From: Gammaproteobacteria bacterium
GTDB lineage: Bacteria; Pseudomonadota; Gammaproteobacteria; SZUA-21
NCBI GenBank assembly: GCA_003233075.1
Contig: QIKQ01000031.1
Location: 1 to 29,106, forward strand
Length of the DNA: 29,106 bases
Direction of reading: 5' to 3'
Shown: one piece after another, positions 1 through 8,137 of the stretch
Numbering within the stretch: the stretch's first letter is position 1
Layout of the letters: the number at the start of each line of letters is the position of its first letter
The notes under the pieces: model-generated
The model's input: the letters and a program-made list of their open reading frames with translations, nothing else
Told to the model about the DNA's origin: nothing
Databases searched by the model: none
Position numbers and translations under genes: made by a program

Positions 1-124
1 TTGCTAATTCTAGGCGAACTCGAATGGCCCATATTTCTTTGAGTTTGAGTGGTAGTTTTTGGCCAACGAGTTTGCCTTTGTTCCAGGGGATAATTACATT
101 TTTGTTTTTGGTAAGGTTGAACAT
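1..124 (-). CDS. short tyrosine recombinase/integrase, N-terminal part (runs off the window)
   Basis: This reading frame starts with ATG at 124 and stays open to the left edge, giving 41 residues that begin MFNLTKNKNVIIPWNKGK and continue LVGQKLPLKLKEIWAIRVRL. I recognise this as the N-terminus of a family of short (about 200 aa) tyrosine-type recombinases of gammaproteobacteria, whose usual start contains PWNKGKLVGQKPPLKLKEIWAIR. The catalytic Arg, His and Tyr residues would lie outside the window. An AAGGAG ribosome binding site sits 9 nt upstream of the ATG (AAGGAG then TAACTTAT). The gene points away from the rest of the window and is followed upstream by repeat-rich spacer, so it may mark the edge of a mobile or repeat-rich segment. 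The family call rests on remembered N-terminal similarity only. Confidence 0.7.
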   Translation of the reverse strand, partial: MFNLTKNKNVIIPWNKGKLVGQKLPLKLKEIWAIRVRLELA

Positions 125-321
125 ATAAGTTACTCCTTGTTAGATGGTTAAGGAGTTAAAGTATTATTTAATTTTTATTTAAAGACAGATGGGTTGTGTA
201 TCGATGATAGGAACTAGGCAATTAAATTGATATCCACCGCGCATTCCATATTCATTTAAACAAGCATGGCCTCGTTCGTTCTTTGAACTCACGGCCTATT
301 GAATTGAAGCACAGACTTCGT

Positions 322-364
322 CCCGCATTGCACTCTGCGAGAGCGACCACTGCTTGCGGGCTAC
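322..364 (-). repeat. GTAG-headed REP-like palindrome
   Basis: CCCGC (322-326) and GCGGG (356-360) form the outer arms, and CTAC follows directly, so read on the minus strand the element begins GTAGCCCGC. The interior carries CTCTGCGAGAGCG, a small nested inverted repeat. A second partial copy, GCGGGCTAC, lies at 405-413. This is the same outer frame as the other REP-like elements of the window, with a different interior. Confidence 0.55.
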
Positions 365-497
365 AAATATTTCATAACAAAGCTTAAGTTAGTGGCATTG
401 CCTTGCGGGCTACAGATTAAAGAATTAAATTGATTTTTCTGGCGACAAAGCATGCCTGTCTCTATGGGTTAAACAATTGAATTTGGGAGATTGCCAC

Positions 498-518
498 AAA
501 GTGTTCTGTGAACACTTT
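498..518. repeat. 9-bp perfect hairpin, mosaic repeat module
   Basis: AAAGTGTTC (498-506) and GAACACTTT (510-518) are perfect complements around the loop TGT, followed by TCGC. A module with the same outer bases but a different inner arm occurs at 18253-18273 (AAAGTGAC and GTCACTTT, then CG). That suggests the arms vary together. Confidence 0.5.
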
Positions 519-546
519 TCGCAACGACAAACATGTTTGAGTCCGT

Positions 547-570
547 CCCGGCTCTAAAGAGCCGGGCTAC
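547..570 (-). repeat. REP palindrome CCCGGC...GCCGGG + CTAC
   Basis: The palindrome CCCGGCTCTAAAGAGCCGGG occupies 547-566 and is followed by CTAC (567-570). On the minus strand it is therefore GTAG plus a GC-rich stem-loop, the layout of REP sequences served by RAYT transposases. Identical 20-mers occur at 3065-3084 and 8201-8220. Confidence 0.8.
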
Positions 571-690
571 GAGCACGTAATTGAATTTAGGTGACTGCAT
601 CAGCGCAATATGAGGGTCCGGTTTATCAAGGTAGCGGACAAACTACGATCACAGTCACAGCAAAGTATTTGTGAACTCTAGCTTACTAAA

Positions 691-711
691 GTGGTCTCAA
701 TTTGTGACCAC
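691..711 (-). terminator. possible weak terminator of the 770-1438 gene
   Basis: GTGGTC (691-696) pairs with GACCAC (706-711). On the minus strand the hairpin is followed by TTTAG, a poor T-tract, so termination is only a possibility. It lies about 60 nt beyond the stop codon of the secreted-protein gene. Confidence 0.3.
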
Positions 712-769
712 CTCTTGATTTTTATTTTTTACTAACTTAAATATAAAATCAGAATAAAAATAATACTGC

Positions 770-1438
770 TTAACGATATCGAATGTAGCAACGCTCGCTA
801 GTATTAATAAATCCACGTGTATTATTTAGGACATGCCTACCCAGCCATTTTAAAATCAGCTGTCGATTAGAACCTAGTTTTGCTTTCAATCGTTCCGCCG
901 CCGACTCATACATTGGACCAATCAGACACTGCAATCGTCTTTTCGAAACAAAGCTCCGTCCCTTAGAAGGTGTAACGGATAGTGTTCGTGGCCAAAAGCC
1001 GCTGGGTAAATATTGAATTTTTATTTCCAAGTAATGGCCACTTGTATCTTCTTCATTTTGCACAGGACGATAATATTTGCTGGAATCTTTCGACTGGATT
1101 TTTAACCAGGCGGCGCAGGGGTATAATTTTACTTTGCCATCCGGATTATCTTGGCCCGCAACACTGTATTTATGTTTAAGCTTGTTAAGATGGTTTACAT
1201 CCTTGTGTTTCACAATAAGAACATAATTTTTATTGTCGACATGTTTGGACTTATAGCCAGCAATGAGGTAACTAATATTGCAAGGATTAGCCCAGCTACT
1301 TTCGCTACTAGCCGCATATAATCCAAAATATTCAGGAAAATCTGCTGCACGAGAGCTAACTAAACAAAGTAAGCCACTCAGGACTAAAAGTATTTTGCTT
1401 AATCGCCTTACTTTTTTAATTTCAATTGTCTTTGACAC
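770..1438 (-). CDS. secreted protein of unknown function (222 aa)
   Basis: I do not recognise this protein. It begins with a basic segment (KKVRRLSK), a hydrophobic core (ILLVLSGLLCLV) and a likely signal peptidase I site after SSRA, so it is probably exported and periplasmic. The mature part has four cysteines (NPCN, YPCA, LQCL, ERCY), enough for two disulfides, and is rich in Lys, Arg and Tyr with no internal repeats. The start is GTG at 1438. No strong ribosome binding site precedes it, but the signal peptide begins just downstream and no better in-frame start is visible. An out-of-frame ATG lies 26 nt upstream in an imperfect tandem copy of the 5' end (see findings). The gene is alone, between repeat-rich spacer and metZ. 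Confidence 0.72.
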   Translation of the reverse strand: MSKTIEIKKVRRLSKILLVLSGLLCLVSSRAADFPEYFGLYAASSESSWANPCNISYLIAGYKSKHVDNKNYVLIVKHKDVNHLNKLKHKYSVAGQDNPDGKVKLYPCAAWLKIQSKDSSKYYRPVQNEEDTSGHYLEIKIQYLPSGFWPRTLSVTPSKGRSFVSKRRLQCLIGPMYESAAERLKAKLGSNRQLILKWLGRHVLNNTRGFINTSERCYIRYR

Positions 1439-1582
1439 TTTTTTGCTTCGATTTTCTTTGACATAGATACATATCAGTATAGCTGGAATGCGATGTGTTA
1501 TAAGTAGCGACTACTCCATTATTAATACCTCGAGCCTTTTAATACCTCAAGACCGGGACAAGTGAACCGAAGCCACTAATCG

Positions 1583-2776
1583 CTATAAACCTCGCTTAAG
1601 GTCTGATATTAAATCGTCAATCGATTCTAAACCGACCGAGATACGAACCAAGCCATCATCAATACCAGCGAAGTTGCGCTCTTCATCTGATAAACGCCCA
1701 TGCGTTGTCGTTGCAGGGTGAGTGATAGTTGATTTAGTATCACCCAGATTAGCTGTGATTGAAATTAAGCGTGTACTGTCAATTAACTTCCAAGCCGCTT
1801 CTTTGCCGCCCTCTAGCTCGAACGCAACTATGGCTCCGAAATCTTTCATTTGTCTTTTGGCTAATTCATGCTGCGGATGAGATTCAAGTCCAGGATAGTA
1901 GACCCGCTCGATGCCAGCTTGTTTTTCAATAAATCGAGCTAATATTATCGCATTTTCACAGTGTGCCTTAATGCGAATAGAGAGTGTCTCTAGACCTTTT
2001 ATAAAAATCCAGGCATTAAATGCACTTAAAGTTGGGCCAGCGGTACGTAAAAAACCATATACTCCTTCTCCAACCACATCATTTTTACCTAACACCGCGC
2101 CACCAACGCAACGACCCTGACCATCTAGATACTTGGTTGCTGAATGAATAACAATATCGGCGCCTAAATCTAACGGTCTTTGCAAAATTGGTGTACAGAA
2201 ACAATTATCAACTGCGAGTAAGCAATCTTTTGCGTGGGCGATATCTGCAATTTTTTGAATATCGGCGATTTCGGTCAATGGATTTGATGGTGTTTCTAAA
2301 AATAAGAGTTTAGTAGACCCCTTAATTGCCGATTGCCAAGCCGCATAATCACCTTGCTGTACAAAAGTCGTGCTAATACCAAATTTCGATAGAATTTTTT
2401 CAAATAAAACGACTGTACTACCAAAGATGCTAGCCGATGATACAATATGGTCACCTTGTTTCAATAAACCCAAACAGGTGGATAATATTGCAGACATGCC
2501 AGACGCCGTTGCGACACAACACTCTGCACCCTCCAAGGCTGCCAATCTTTGTTCAAATGTTCTAACCGTCGGATTGGTAAATCGAGAATAGATATTGCCT
2601 GGCGATTCACCTGAAAATCGCGCTGCCGCATCGGCTGCACTTGCAAAAACATAGCTCGATGTTGGAAATATAGGCTCAGAATGCTCTCCTTCTGCCGTAC
2701 GCACCTGGCCATAACGGATACTTAAAGTTTCAAGTCCAAATTGATCTGGATTATTATTTATATCATCAGTTGACAC
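1583..2776 (-). CDS. metZ: O-succinylhomoserine sulfhydrylase
   Basis: This is a 397-aa Cys/Met-metabolism PLP enzyme (cystathionine gamma-synthase fold type I) that forms homocysteine directly from O-succinylhomoserine and sulfide. The PLP lysine is K215 in HSATKYLDGQG. Other visible family motifs are the N-terminal SIYSRFTNPT-type segment (NIYSRFTNPTV, residues 61-71), the cofactor aspartate in LAVDNCFCTP (about D190) and the C-terminal VRISVGLES. Its length and its place after purF match Pseudomonas metZ. Other members of the family, such as MetB or MegL, are possible, but the synteny favours MetZ. The start is GTG at 2776, with GGGAGG 5-6 nt upstream. The gene is preceded by a SAM-II riboswitch and terminator, so transcription should fall when S-adenosylmethionine is plentiful. 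Confidence 0.93.
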   Translation of the reverse strand: MSTDDINNNPDQFGLETLSIRYGQVRTAEGEHSEPIFPTSSYVFASAADAAARFSGESPGNIYSRFTNPTVRTFEQRLAALEGAECCVATASGMSAILSTCLGLLKQGDHIVSSASIFGSTVVLFEKILSKFGISTTFVQQGDYAAWQSAIKGSTKLLFLETPSNPLTEIADIQKIADIAHAKDCLLAVDNCFCTPILQRPLDLGADIVIHSATKYLDGQGRCVGGAVLGKNDVVGEGVYGFLRTAGPTLSAFNAWIFIKGLETLSIRIKAHCENAIILARFIEKQAGIERVYYPGLESHPQHELAKRQMKDFGAIVAFELEGGKEAAWKLIDSTRLISITANLGDTKSTITHPATTTHGRLSDEERNFAGIDDGLVRISVGLESIDDLISDLKRGL

Positions 2777-2818
2777 AATCGCCTCCCTACACTAAATTTT
2801 CTATTAACAAAGCAGGCA

Positions 2819-2852
2819 ATAAAAAACCCGCTTAAGGATTACTAAAGCAGGC
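2819..2852 (-). terminator. intrinsic terminator in the metZ leader
   Basis: On the minus strand CCTGCTT and AAGCGGG form a 7-bp stem (one U-G pair) around TAGTAATCCTT, followed by TTTTTT. It lies between the riboswitch aptamer and the metZ start codon, the position expected for an attenuator. A second copy of the 5' arm (GCCTGCTTT, 2809-2817) lies just after the T-tract and could pair with AAGCGGG instead. Confidence 0.8.
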
Positions 2853-2912
2853 TTGCAACACACGAACACTAGAATTTAAATCTACTATTTAAAATCTAAA
2901 ATCTATGGGCGG

Positions 2913-2966
2913 CCTCTTTAGCAGTATTTATTGAGCGCCCCGCAAGCTGAAATCAAATCGGCGCTA
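2913..2966 (-). promoter_or_regulatory. SAM-II (SAM-alpha) riboswitch aptamer of metZ
   Basis: Minus strand: the stem AGCGCC (2961-2966) pairs perfectly with GGCGCU (2935-2940). Its loop holds GAUUUG and then CAGCUUGCGG. Downstream come AAUAAA and GCUAAAG. The order P1 stem, GAUUU(G), (G)CUUGC, closing stem, A-rich linker, GCUAAA is that of the SAM-II pseudoknot, in which GCUAAA folds back into the P1 loop. The identification is supported by the downstream gene, metZ, a classic methionine-pathway target. It is followed by an intrinsic terminator, so SAM binding probably promotes termination. Confidence 0.85.
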
Positions 2967-2974
2967 CTATTCTA

Positions 2975-3003
2975 AGACTATTCATTCAGGCGGAGTTTGT
3001 CAA
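2975..3003 (-). promoter_or_regulatory. metZ promoter
   Basis: A perfect -35 TTGACA (2998-3003) is separated by 17 nt from TAGTCT (2975-2980), a weak -10. Transcription would begin about 2967, right before the first stem of the SAM-II aptamer. The position relative to the aptamer is the best support. Confidence 0.6.
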
Positions 3004-3016
3004 GACCCTAAAACAT

Positions 3017-3088
3017 GTGGCCCGGCTCTTCAGAGCCGGGGTGTATTTGAACTTGAGCAAAAATCCCGGCTCTAAAGAGCCGGGCTAC
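3017..3088. repeat. REP pair (BIME-like) downstream of purF
   Basis: Two palindromes stand in tandem: CCCGGCTCTTCAGAGCCGGG (3021-3040, preceded by GTGG) and CCCGGCTCTAAAGAGCCGGG (3065-3084, followed by CTAC), 24 nt apart. The outer ends mirror each other (GTRG...CTAC), as in REP pairs. The element lies between the purF stop codon and the metZ promoter and could also stop purF transcription. Confidence 0.8.
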
Positions 3089-3112
3089 AATAATATTATA
3101 ATCCTATACCAA

Positions 3113-4645
3113 TCAACGACTATTGTGCATATCAATTAACTCTGATTGCTTACTATCGCCAAGGTCCGTCACTCCATCTCGATTTTGTTTCGCCGAATCA
3201 TTTCGGATTAGATCAAGTTGTTTTAAATAAGTTTCGTTGATATCACCAGTCACATAATTACCACTAAAAACCGAATCATCAAAGTGCTTAACTTTCTTAC
3301 TCCATTTTTTTACGGCGCTAATCAGGTCTTTCAAGTCCTGGTAAATCAACCAATCAGATCCGATGTATTCGTTAATTTCTCGCATAGAGCGATTGTGAGC
3401 CACTAATTCAGTTGCGCTAGGCATGTCAATTCCATAGACATTAGGATAAGCGACAGGAGGTGAGGCTGAGGCAAAAAATACCTTATTAGCACCGGCTTCT
3501 CTTGCCATTTGTACAATTTGTTTTGATGTCGTACCTCGAACTATTGAATCATCTACAAGAAGAACATTCTTACCTTTAAATTCTAAATCAATTGCATTCA
3601 GTTTTTGTCGAACTGATTTTTTTCGCTCCTGCTGCCCTGGCATAATAAATGTTCGGCCAATATAGCGGTTTTTAATAAAACCCTCTCGGTATTTCACCCC
3701 AAGGTGAAAAGCCAGTTGTAAGGCAGATGTTCGACTGGTGTCTGGAATTGGTATAACCACATCAATCTCTAAAAACGAATACTGGCGTTTGATTTTCGCT
3801 GCCAATTTTTCACCCATACGCAATCGAGCTTTATATACTGATACATCATCGATAATCGAGTCAGGTCTCGCCAAATAAACGTATTCAAACAAACAAGGCG
3901 AATGCACTGGTTTTTCCGCGCACTGACAGGTATGCAATTCGCCATCTGCGGTAATAAAAATAGCTTCACCTGGATCGATGTCTCGAATCAAATCATAACC
4001 TAACAGGTCCAGTGCAACACTTTCTGAAGCAATGATATAATCTGTGCCCTTATCCGTCTCACGCTTGCCAAAACAAATAGGTCTAATGCCATTAGGATCA
4101 CGAAACGCAATGACTCCATAATCACTTATCATGCCGACTACCGCATAACCACCTTTACAGCGCTTATGAACGCCTGCTATTGCTGAAAAAATATCTTTCT
4201 CATTTATGGTGAGCTTATGCTGACAAGATAATTCGTGGGCAAATACATTGAGTAGAATTTCAGAGTCACTATCCGTATTTATATGGCGCAAATCTTCACG
4301 AAACAAATCTCGCTTAAGTTCATTTGCGTTCGTTAAATTGCCATTGTGTGCCATGGTAATGCCGTAGGGAGAATTGACATAAAAAGGCTGAGCCTCTGCT
4401 GAACTTGAACATCCCGCCGTTGGGTAACGATTGTGGCCAATGCCCATATTGCCTTTAAGTCCAATCATTTGTTGCGCGTTAAAAACATCGCGAACCAAAC
4501 CATTATCTTTTCTTAAATACAAGCGACCATCTTCATGAGTGATAATTCCCGCCGCATCCTGGCCTCGATGCTGCAACATCGATAATGCCTCGTATAACTC
4601 TTGATTAACTGCTTGATGGGAAACTATTCCAACAATACCACACAT
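3113..4645 (-). CDS. purF: amidophosphoribosyltransferase (first step of purine synthesis)
   Basis: The 510-aa protein converts PRPP and glutamine to 5-phosphoribosylamine. The N-terminal nucleophile hydrolase domain starts MCGIVGI, so Cys2 becomes the catalytic N-terminal nucleophile, and HNRYPT (71-76) and MAHNGNLTN (98-106) are glutaminase signatures. The C-terminal phosphoribosyltransferase domain carries the PRPP loop VLLVDDSIVRGTT (361-373). Length is usual for the proteobacterial, non-Fe-S form. It lies downstream of cvpA, as in E. coli and Pseudomonas, but here 257 bp separate the two genes, so it may have its own promoter. No PurR-type operator could be assigned by eye. The start ATG at 4645 is fixed by the requirement for Cys2. 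Confidence 0.96.
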   Translation of the reverse strand: MCGIVGIVSHQAVNQELYEALSMLQHRGQDAAGIITHEDGRLYLRKDNGLVRDVFNAQQMIGLKGNMGIGHNRYPTAGCSSSAEAQPFYVNSPYGITMAHNGNLTNANELKRDLFREDLRHINTDSDSEILLNVFAHELSCQHKLTINEKDIFSAIAGVHKRCKGGYAVVGMISDYGVIAFRDPNGIRPICFGKRETDKGTDYIIASESVALDLLGYDLIRDIDPGEAIFITADGELHTCQCAEKPVHSPCLFEYVYLARPDSIIDDVSVYKARLRMGEKLAAKIKRQYSFLEIDVVIPIPDTSRTSALQLAFHLGVKYREGFIKNRYIGRTFIMPGQQERKKSVRQKLNAIDLEFKGKNVLLVDDSIVRGTTSKQIVQMAREAGANKVFFASASPPVAYPNVYGIDMPSATELVAHNRSMREINEYIGSDWLIYQDLKDLISAVKKWSKKVKHFDDSVFSGNYVTGDINETYLKQLDLIRNDSAKQNRDGVTDLGDSKQSELIDMHNSR

Positions 4646-4902
4646 AGCATGACCTCAATCAACGCCAGCAAAACCATGAATATTTAGCTTCCAGCGGTAA
4701 ATATTCGCAAACTTCTGGTAAATTTCAAAAGTTCATAGAGACAATTTAGAGCCACATCGTCTTTTTTCAAGGCTCAAACGTCATAAGCACACATATTTCA
4801 CAAATGTGGACTAGCAAATTATACGGTATATTTACTCAAATAGGCGAATTGATAGTATTTTTATTGATAAACCTTAAACTAATTACATTCTAAATATTGA
4901 TT

Positions 4903-5415
4903 TTAATTAAGAGAACTCAAGGACAAAGGAAAATTGTTTTTGGCTGCAATATCGTCAGGCAACGCATCTTTAAGCCAAACAGCAACTTCTTGAAAATGAG
5001 TCAATAATACCGACTCTTTCCACCAACTTTCTTGTGGGATACTTGTCATGCCTGCAAGCATTACCAAAACGGCGACAATTAGGACACCACGCGCTGTTCC
5101 AAAAAGTAGTCCAAGTGCACGATCAGTCCCGGTCAAACCTGATTTTTTTATTGCATGGCCAAACAGTTTATTGATCAACATACCAACAAATAATGTTGGT
5201 AAAAACAGAATTGCGAAAGAAGTAACGATACGAATCGAAGGTGAGCTAATAGTGTTCAACAATAATTCATCAACAGCAGCCGAATAAGTCACGGCTATCC
5301 AGATTGCTAACATCCAAATTACAAGAGACATGGCTTCTTTAACAAAACCACGAAGCACACTCACAAATACAGAGAGTGCGACAATGACTAAAATTATGAT
5401 GTCGGCGATGATCAT
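4903..5415 (-). CDS. cvpA: CvpA family inner-membrane protein
   Basis: The 170-aa protein is mostly hydrophobic, with about four membrane segments (IIADIIILVIVALSVFVSVL, LVIWMLAIWIAVTYS, IVTSFAILFLPTLFVGMLI and TARGVLIVAVLVMLAG). It carries the family signature around DRALGLLFGTARG. CvpA was named for its role in colicin V production in E. coli; its exact cellular role is not settled, with envelope stress roles reported. AGGAG sits 4 nt before the ATG at 5415. The position between dedD and purF is the conserved one. Confidence 0.92.
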   Translation of the reverse strand: MIIADIIILVIVALSVFVSVLRGFVKEAMSLVIWMLAIWIAVTYSAAVDELLLNTISSPSIRIVTSFAILFLPTLFVGMLINKLFGHAIKKSGLTGTDRALGLLFGTARGVLIVAVLVMLAGMTSIPQESWWKESVLLTHFQEVAVWLKDALPDDIAAKNNFPLSLSSLN

Positions 5416-5703
5416 TTAGCTCCTCAATGCCGTTCTAACAATGAACGACCTATCCTTATCCCTTTATCTTCCGATAATTTTAAAAGCCCAGTAATAATAA
5501 AACTGTGCCTAGTCCATTTTCAGTCCCTTACTTCTGATTTTTTTAGTTATCCCTTAATCCCGGGCCGAGTAATTATACTCTTAATTGGTTCAGAAGCATC
5601 AAACTAGATTCAATTGATTTTTTCGTCCTATCCCTACTTAAAAACCATACAAATTCAAACGAATTAATCAAAAAAATAATAAATCATTTTACAACTTACA
5701 ATG

Positions 5704-6489
5704 CTAACGATATTTTGTCACGTAACCGTTAAGCCTTACTACACGTTTTAATTTCGCTAACAAAGCCTTTGCATTTTGCTGGTTCGCTGCACGCCCAATT
5801 CGAACACGGAAAACGGACTTTTTCTGGCCAATATTGGATTGTTGAATATACGCGTTAAATCCTGCTTTACTTAGTTTGCTTTTAAGTAAATTCGCATTAT
5901 CTTCATTTTTAAAACTCGCGATTTGAACTGTCCAAGCTAAAGCGACCTTGCGGACAGTACGCGCAAAATTTGTTGCCACCTTAATTTTTTGAGTTTTATT
6001 CACCTCGTTTTTTCTTAACAACTTTTTAGCTGAATTAGTGCTTGTCAAATTTTGTTTAATTTGTTTTCTTGATTTTAACCGAGAGTGACTTCTCGCTTTT
6101 TTCGTTAAGCTGACATTATTCTCTTGTGTACTGTGATCACGACCACGCTTAAGATCCTTTTTATTTTCAGTGGATTTTTTTCTTGCCTGCTTCGAATTTG
6201 AAATAGGCGCTTGAATAGGCGCTTGCGAATTAATCGCGTTGCTGGATTTATTATTCTTGCCAAAGTACTGATACTCGCTCGCATCAAAACTAGATTCTTT
6301 CGGCAGAGGCACTGCTTTATGCACCACTTGAATTGGATCAGTATTTTGTGAATTTACATATTTAGGAATTTCAGGTATTAGTGGACGTCGGTGTTGGCCA
6401 GCCCCATCTAAAATCATGGGAATCAATACAACCGCTAAAGCAATAATCACTGCAGCTCCGATGAGTCGCTGCTTTAAAATTACCTCCAC
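5704..6489 (-). CDS. dedD: SPOR-domain protein, DedD-like
   Basis: The 261-aa protein has a short cytosolic start (MEVILKQR), one membrane anchor (about 9-27, LIGAAVIIALAVVLIPMIL), a long basic low-complexity linker rich in Lys, Ser, Asn and Arg (about 85-175) and a C-terminal SPOR domain from about 183 (WTVQIASFKNEDNA ... FRVRIGRA). SPOR domains bind denuded septal peptidoglycan, so it should act at the division site. The folC-dedD-cvpA order matches E. coli. The start is GTG at 6489, with GGGGG 7 nt upstream. It could be annotated simply as an SPOR-domain protein, since the linker is not conserved. Confidence 0.88.
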   Translation of the reverse strand: MEVILKQRLIGAAVIIALAVVLIPMILDGAGQHRRPLIPEIPKYVNSQNTDPIQVVHKAVPLPKESSFDASEYQYFGKNNKSSNAINSQAPIQAPISNSKQARKKSTENKKDLKRGRDHSTQENNVSLTKKARSHSRLKSRKQIKQNLTSTNSAKKLLRKNEVNKTQKIKVATNFARTVRKVALAWTVQIASFKNEDNANLLKSKLSKAGFNAYIQQSNIGQKKSVFRVRIGRAANQQNAKALLAKLKRVVRLNGYVTKYR

Positions 6490-6770
6490 TGCGTTGCCCC
6501 CTATGCACTGTTCCCGAAGATCACCTATTAGCTTCTACTTTAAAAATAGGTGGCCTATAACTAAACCATCAAATGTAAAATAATTTTACAAGAGATAGTG
6601 TATTAACATTCCCTAATACTCTGCAGCTCTTACCATGCAAACTATCCATTAATTGTAATATAGCTGAAGCGCAAAATATATTATTTCGCTGTTTATTTTT
6701 TTCTGCGCAGGCACTATTTTCTCTGTCTCATTACCAAGTTATTAATCCACTTAAATCAGTATTATTTATT

Positions 6771-8057
6771 CTAAAGCTTGATTTCTTCTAAAGCTTGGTA
6801 CACTTGGCCAACTATCAAAAAAGAACCAAATACCACGACAAGATCATCGTCTTTCGTTAGTTCACTGACTTGTTTTACTGCACTACTGACAGAGTTGCAT
6901 TGCCTAAAACAATTATGCAACTTTAATGCCCTGAAGTGATCTGTTAATTCATCAATTGCTAATGCCCTATCATTATCCATATCAATTATGAACCATTGCT
7001 GAATATGCTCGTTAATACTGGATAACATGTTGCTGACATCCTTGTCGGCCATCACTGCAAAGATTGCATAAGTTGTGCCGCGGCTTTGCAAACTCTTTAA
7101 GTTTTGTGTTAATGCAGCCACAGCAGCAGGGTTATGCGCTACATCGAGTACCCACTGGCATTTTTTGTAGATGACATCAAAGCGACCTGGCAATTTTAAC
7201 ATTTGCAATGCTTGACGAATTGATGCCTTTTGGGTCGGCAATCTTTGCCTCAATAAGACACAAGCGCTAATTGCTGCACACGCGTTCCGCAGCTGAGACT
7301 CTCCGCGCATGATTGGATAAGGCAAAGATCGGCACTGATAAGATTCATCATCACCTTCAAGCACACAATCCCAGCTTTCCGCCTGTCTTCCTATAATGAT
7401 ATCCTGACCGATGCAAAATAATTTCGCCCCTATCTGCTGCGCTTGATCTCTAATACTCTGGGGAGGGTCGGGGTCAACACAAATAGCAGGTTTTTTTTTG
7501 CGAAATATGCCTGCTTTTTCGAAACCAATTTTTTCACGACTGTCCCCCAGCCATTCACAATGGTCGAGTGATATAGAAGTCACAATGGCACAATCTGATT
7601 CAATAATATTGACTGCGTCAAGTCTGCCACCAAGCCCAACCTCCAAGACTAAAACTTCTAAATTCGCTTCTTGAAACAAAACAAAAGCGGCGAGAGTTCC
7701 AAATTCAAAATAACTTAAAGAAATATCATCTCGAGCCTGATCGACAAGCTCAAACGCCTCACAAAGCTTTAGATCCTCGACTTCTTTTTGCTTAATTCGA
7801 ATTCGTTCATTGTAGCGAAGCAGATGGGGAGAACTGTAGCTACCAACTGAATATCCTTCAAGGCTATAAATGGTCTCTAATAAAGCAACCGTCGAGCCCT
7901 TGCCGTTCGTTCCCGCAACCGTTATCACAACTGGGTTGGATGAGCTTGATTTAAGTTTTTTCCAAACTTGATCAATTCGATCCAAACCTAAGTCGATTTC
8001 GCTTGGGTGTAAGTTTTCTTGCCATTCTAACCATTGAGCTAAAGATTCAAAGCGCAT
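6771..8057 (-). CDS. folC: folylpolyglutamate synthase / dihydrofolate synthase
   Basis: The 428-aa Mur-ligase-family enzyme adds glutamate to dihydropteroate and to folates, using ATP. The P-loop is ITVAGTNGKGST (about 45-56). Further family motifs are YSSPHLLRYNERI, the metal/ATP segment VLEVGLGGRLDAVN, ITSISLDHCEWLG and the C-terminal VLDVAHNPAA. Length is normal. It sits between accD and dedD, as in many gammaproteobacteria. The ATG at 8057 (MRFESLAQWLEW) aligns with the usual N-terminus. The ribosome binding site is weak (GAGAA). A REP pair lies in the 313-bp gap to accD, so the two genes may not be tightly co-transcribed. Confidence 0.95.
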   Translation of the reverse strand: MRFESLAQWLEWQENLHPSEIDLGLDRIDQVWKKLKSSSSNPVVITVAGTNGKGSTVALLETIYSLEGYSVGSYSSPHLLRYNERIRIKQKEVEDLKLCEAFELVDQARDDISLSYFEFGTLAAFVLFQEANLEVLVLEVGLGGRLDAVNIIESDCAIVTSISLDHCEWLGDSREKIGFEKAGIFRKKKPAICVDPDPPQSIRDQAQQIGAKLFCIGQDIIIGRQAESWDCVLEGDDESYQCRSLPYPIMRGESQLRNACAAISACVLLRQRLPTQKASIRQALQMLKLPGRFDVIYKKCQWVLDVAHNPAAVAALTQNLKSLQSRGTTYAIFAVMADKDVSNMLSSINEHIQQWFIIDMDNDRALAIDELTDHFRALKLHNCFRQCNSVSSAVKQVSELTKDDDLVVVFGSFLIVGQVYQALEEIKL

Positions 8058-8137
8058 GATTTAAAATTCTCGGGTAAAGGGAGGGGATCAGATGTTGAAA
8101 CTAAGATTATTGCAAGCATGCTCTGTAGTCCAGCTCC

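Larger units (their letters stand above)
125..769. other. repeat-rich spacer without a gene
   Basis: No convincing coding frame is visible in these 645 bases. The stretch holds the integrase 5' leader, two copies of the motif GCGGGCTACA (355-364 and 405-414), an AAAGTGTTC/GAACACTTT hairpin (498-518), the 12-bp palindrome CAAACATGTTTG (528-539), a REP palindrome (547-570) and a possible terminator hairpin (691-711). It resembles the mosaic repeat regions near 14.0, 18.3 and 28.6 kb. Confidence 0.6.

Noticed and set aside
3017..3088. REP copies considered as a CRISPR array
   Set aside because: Only two palindromes with a 24-nt spacer occur, the spacer and repeats vary, and no cas genes are nearby.
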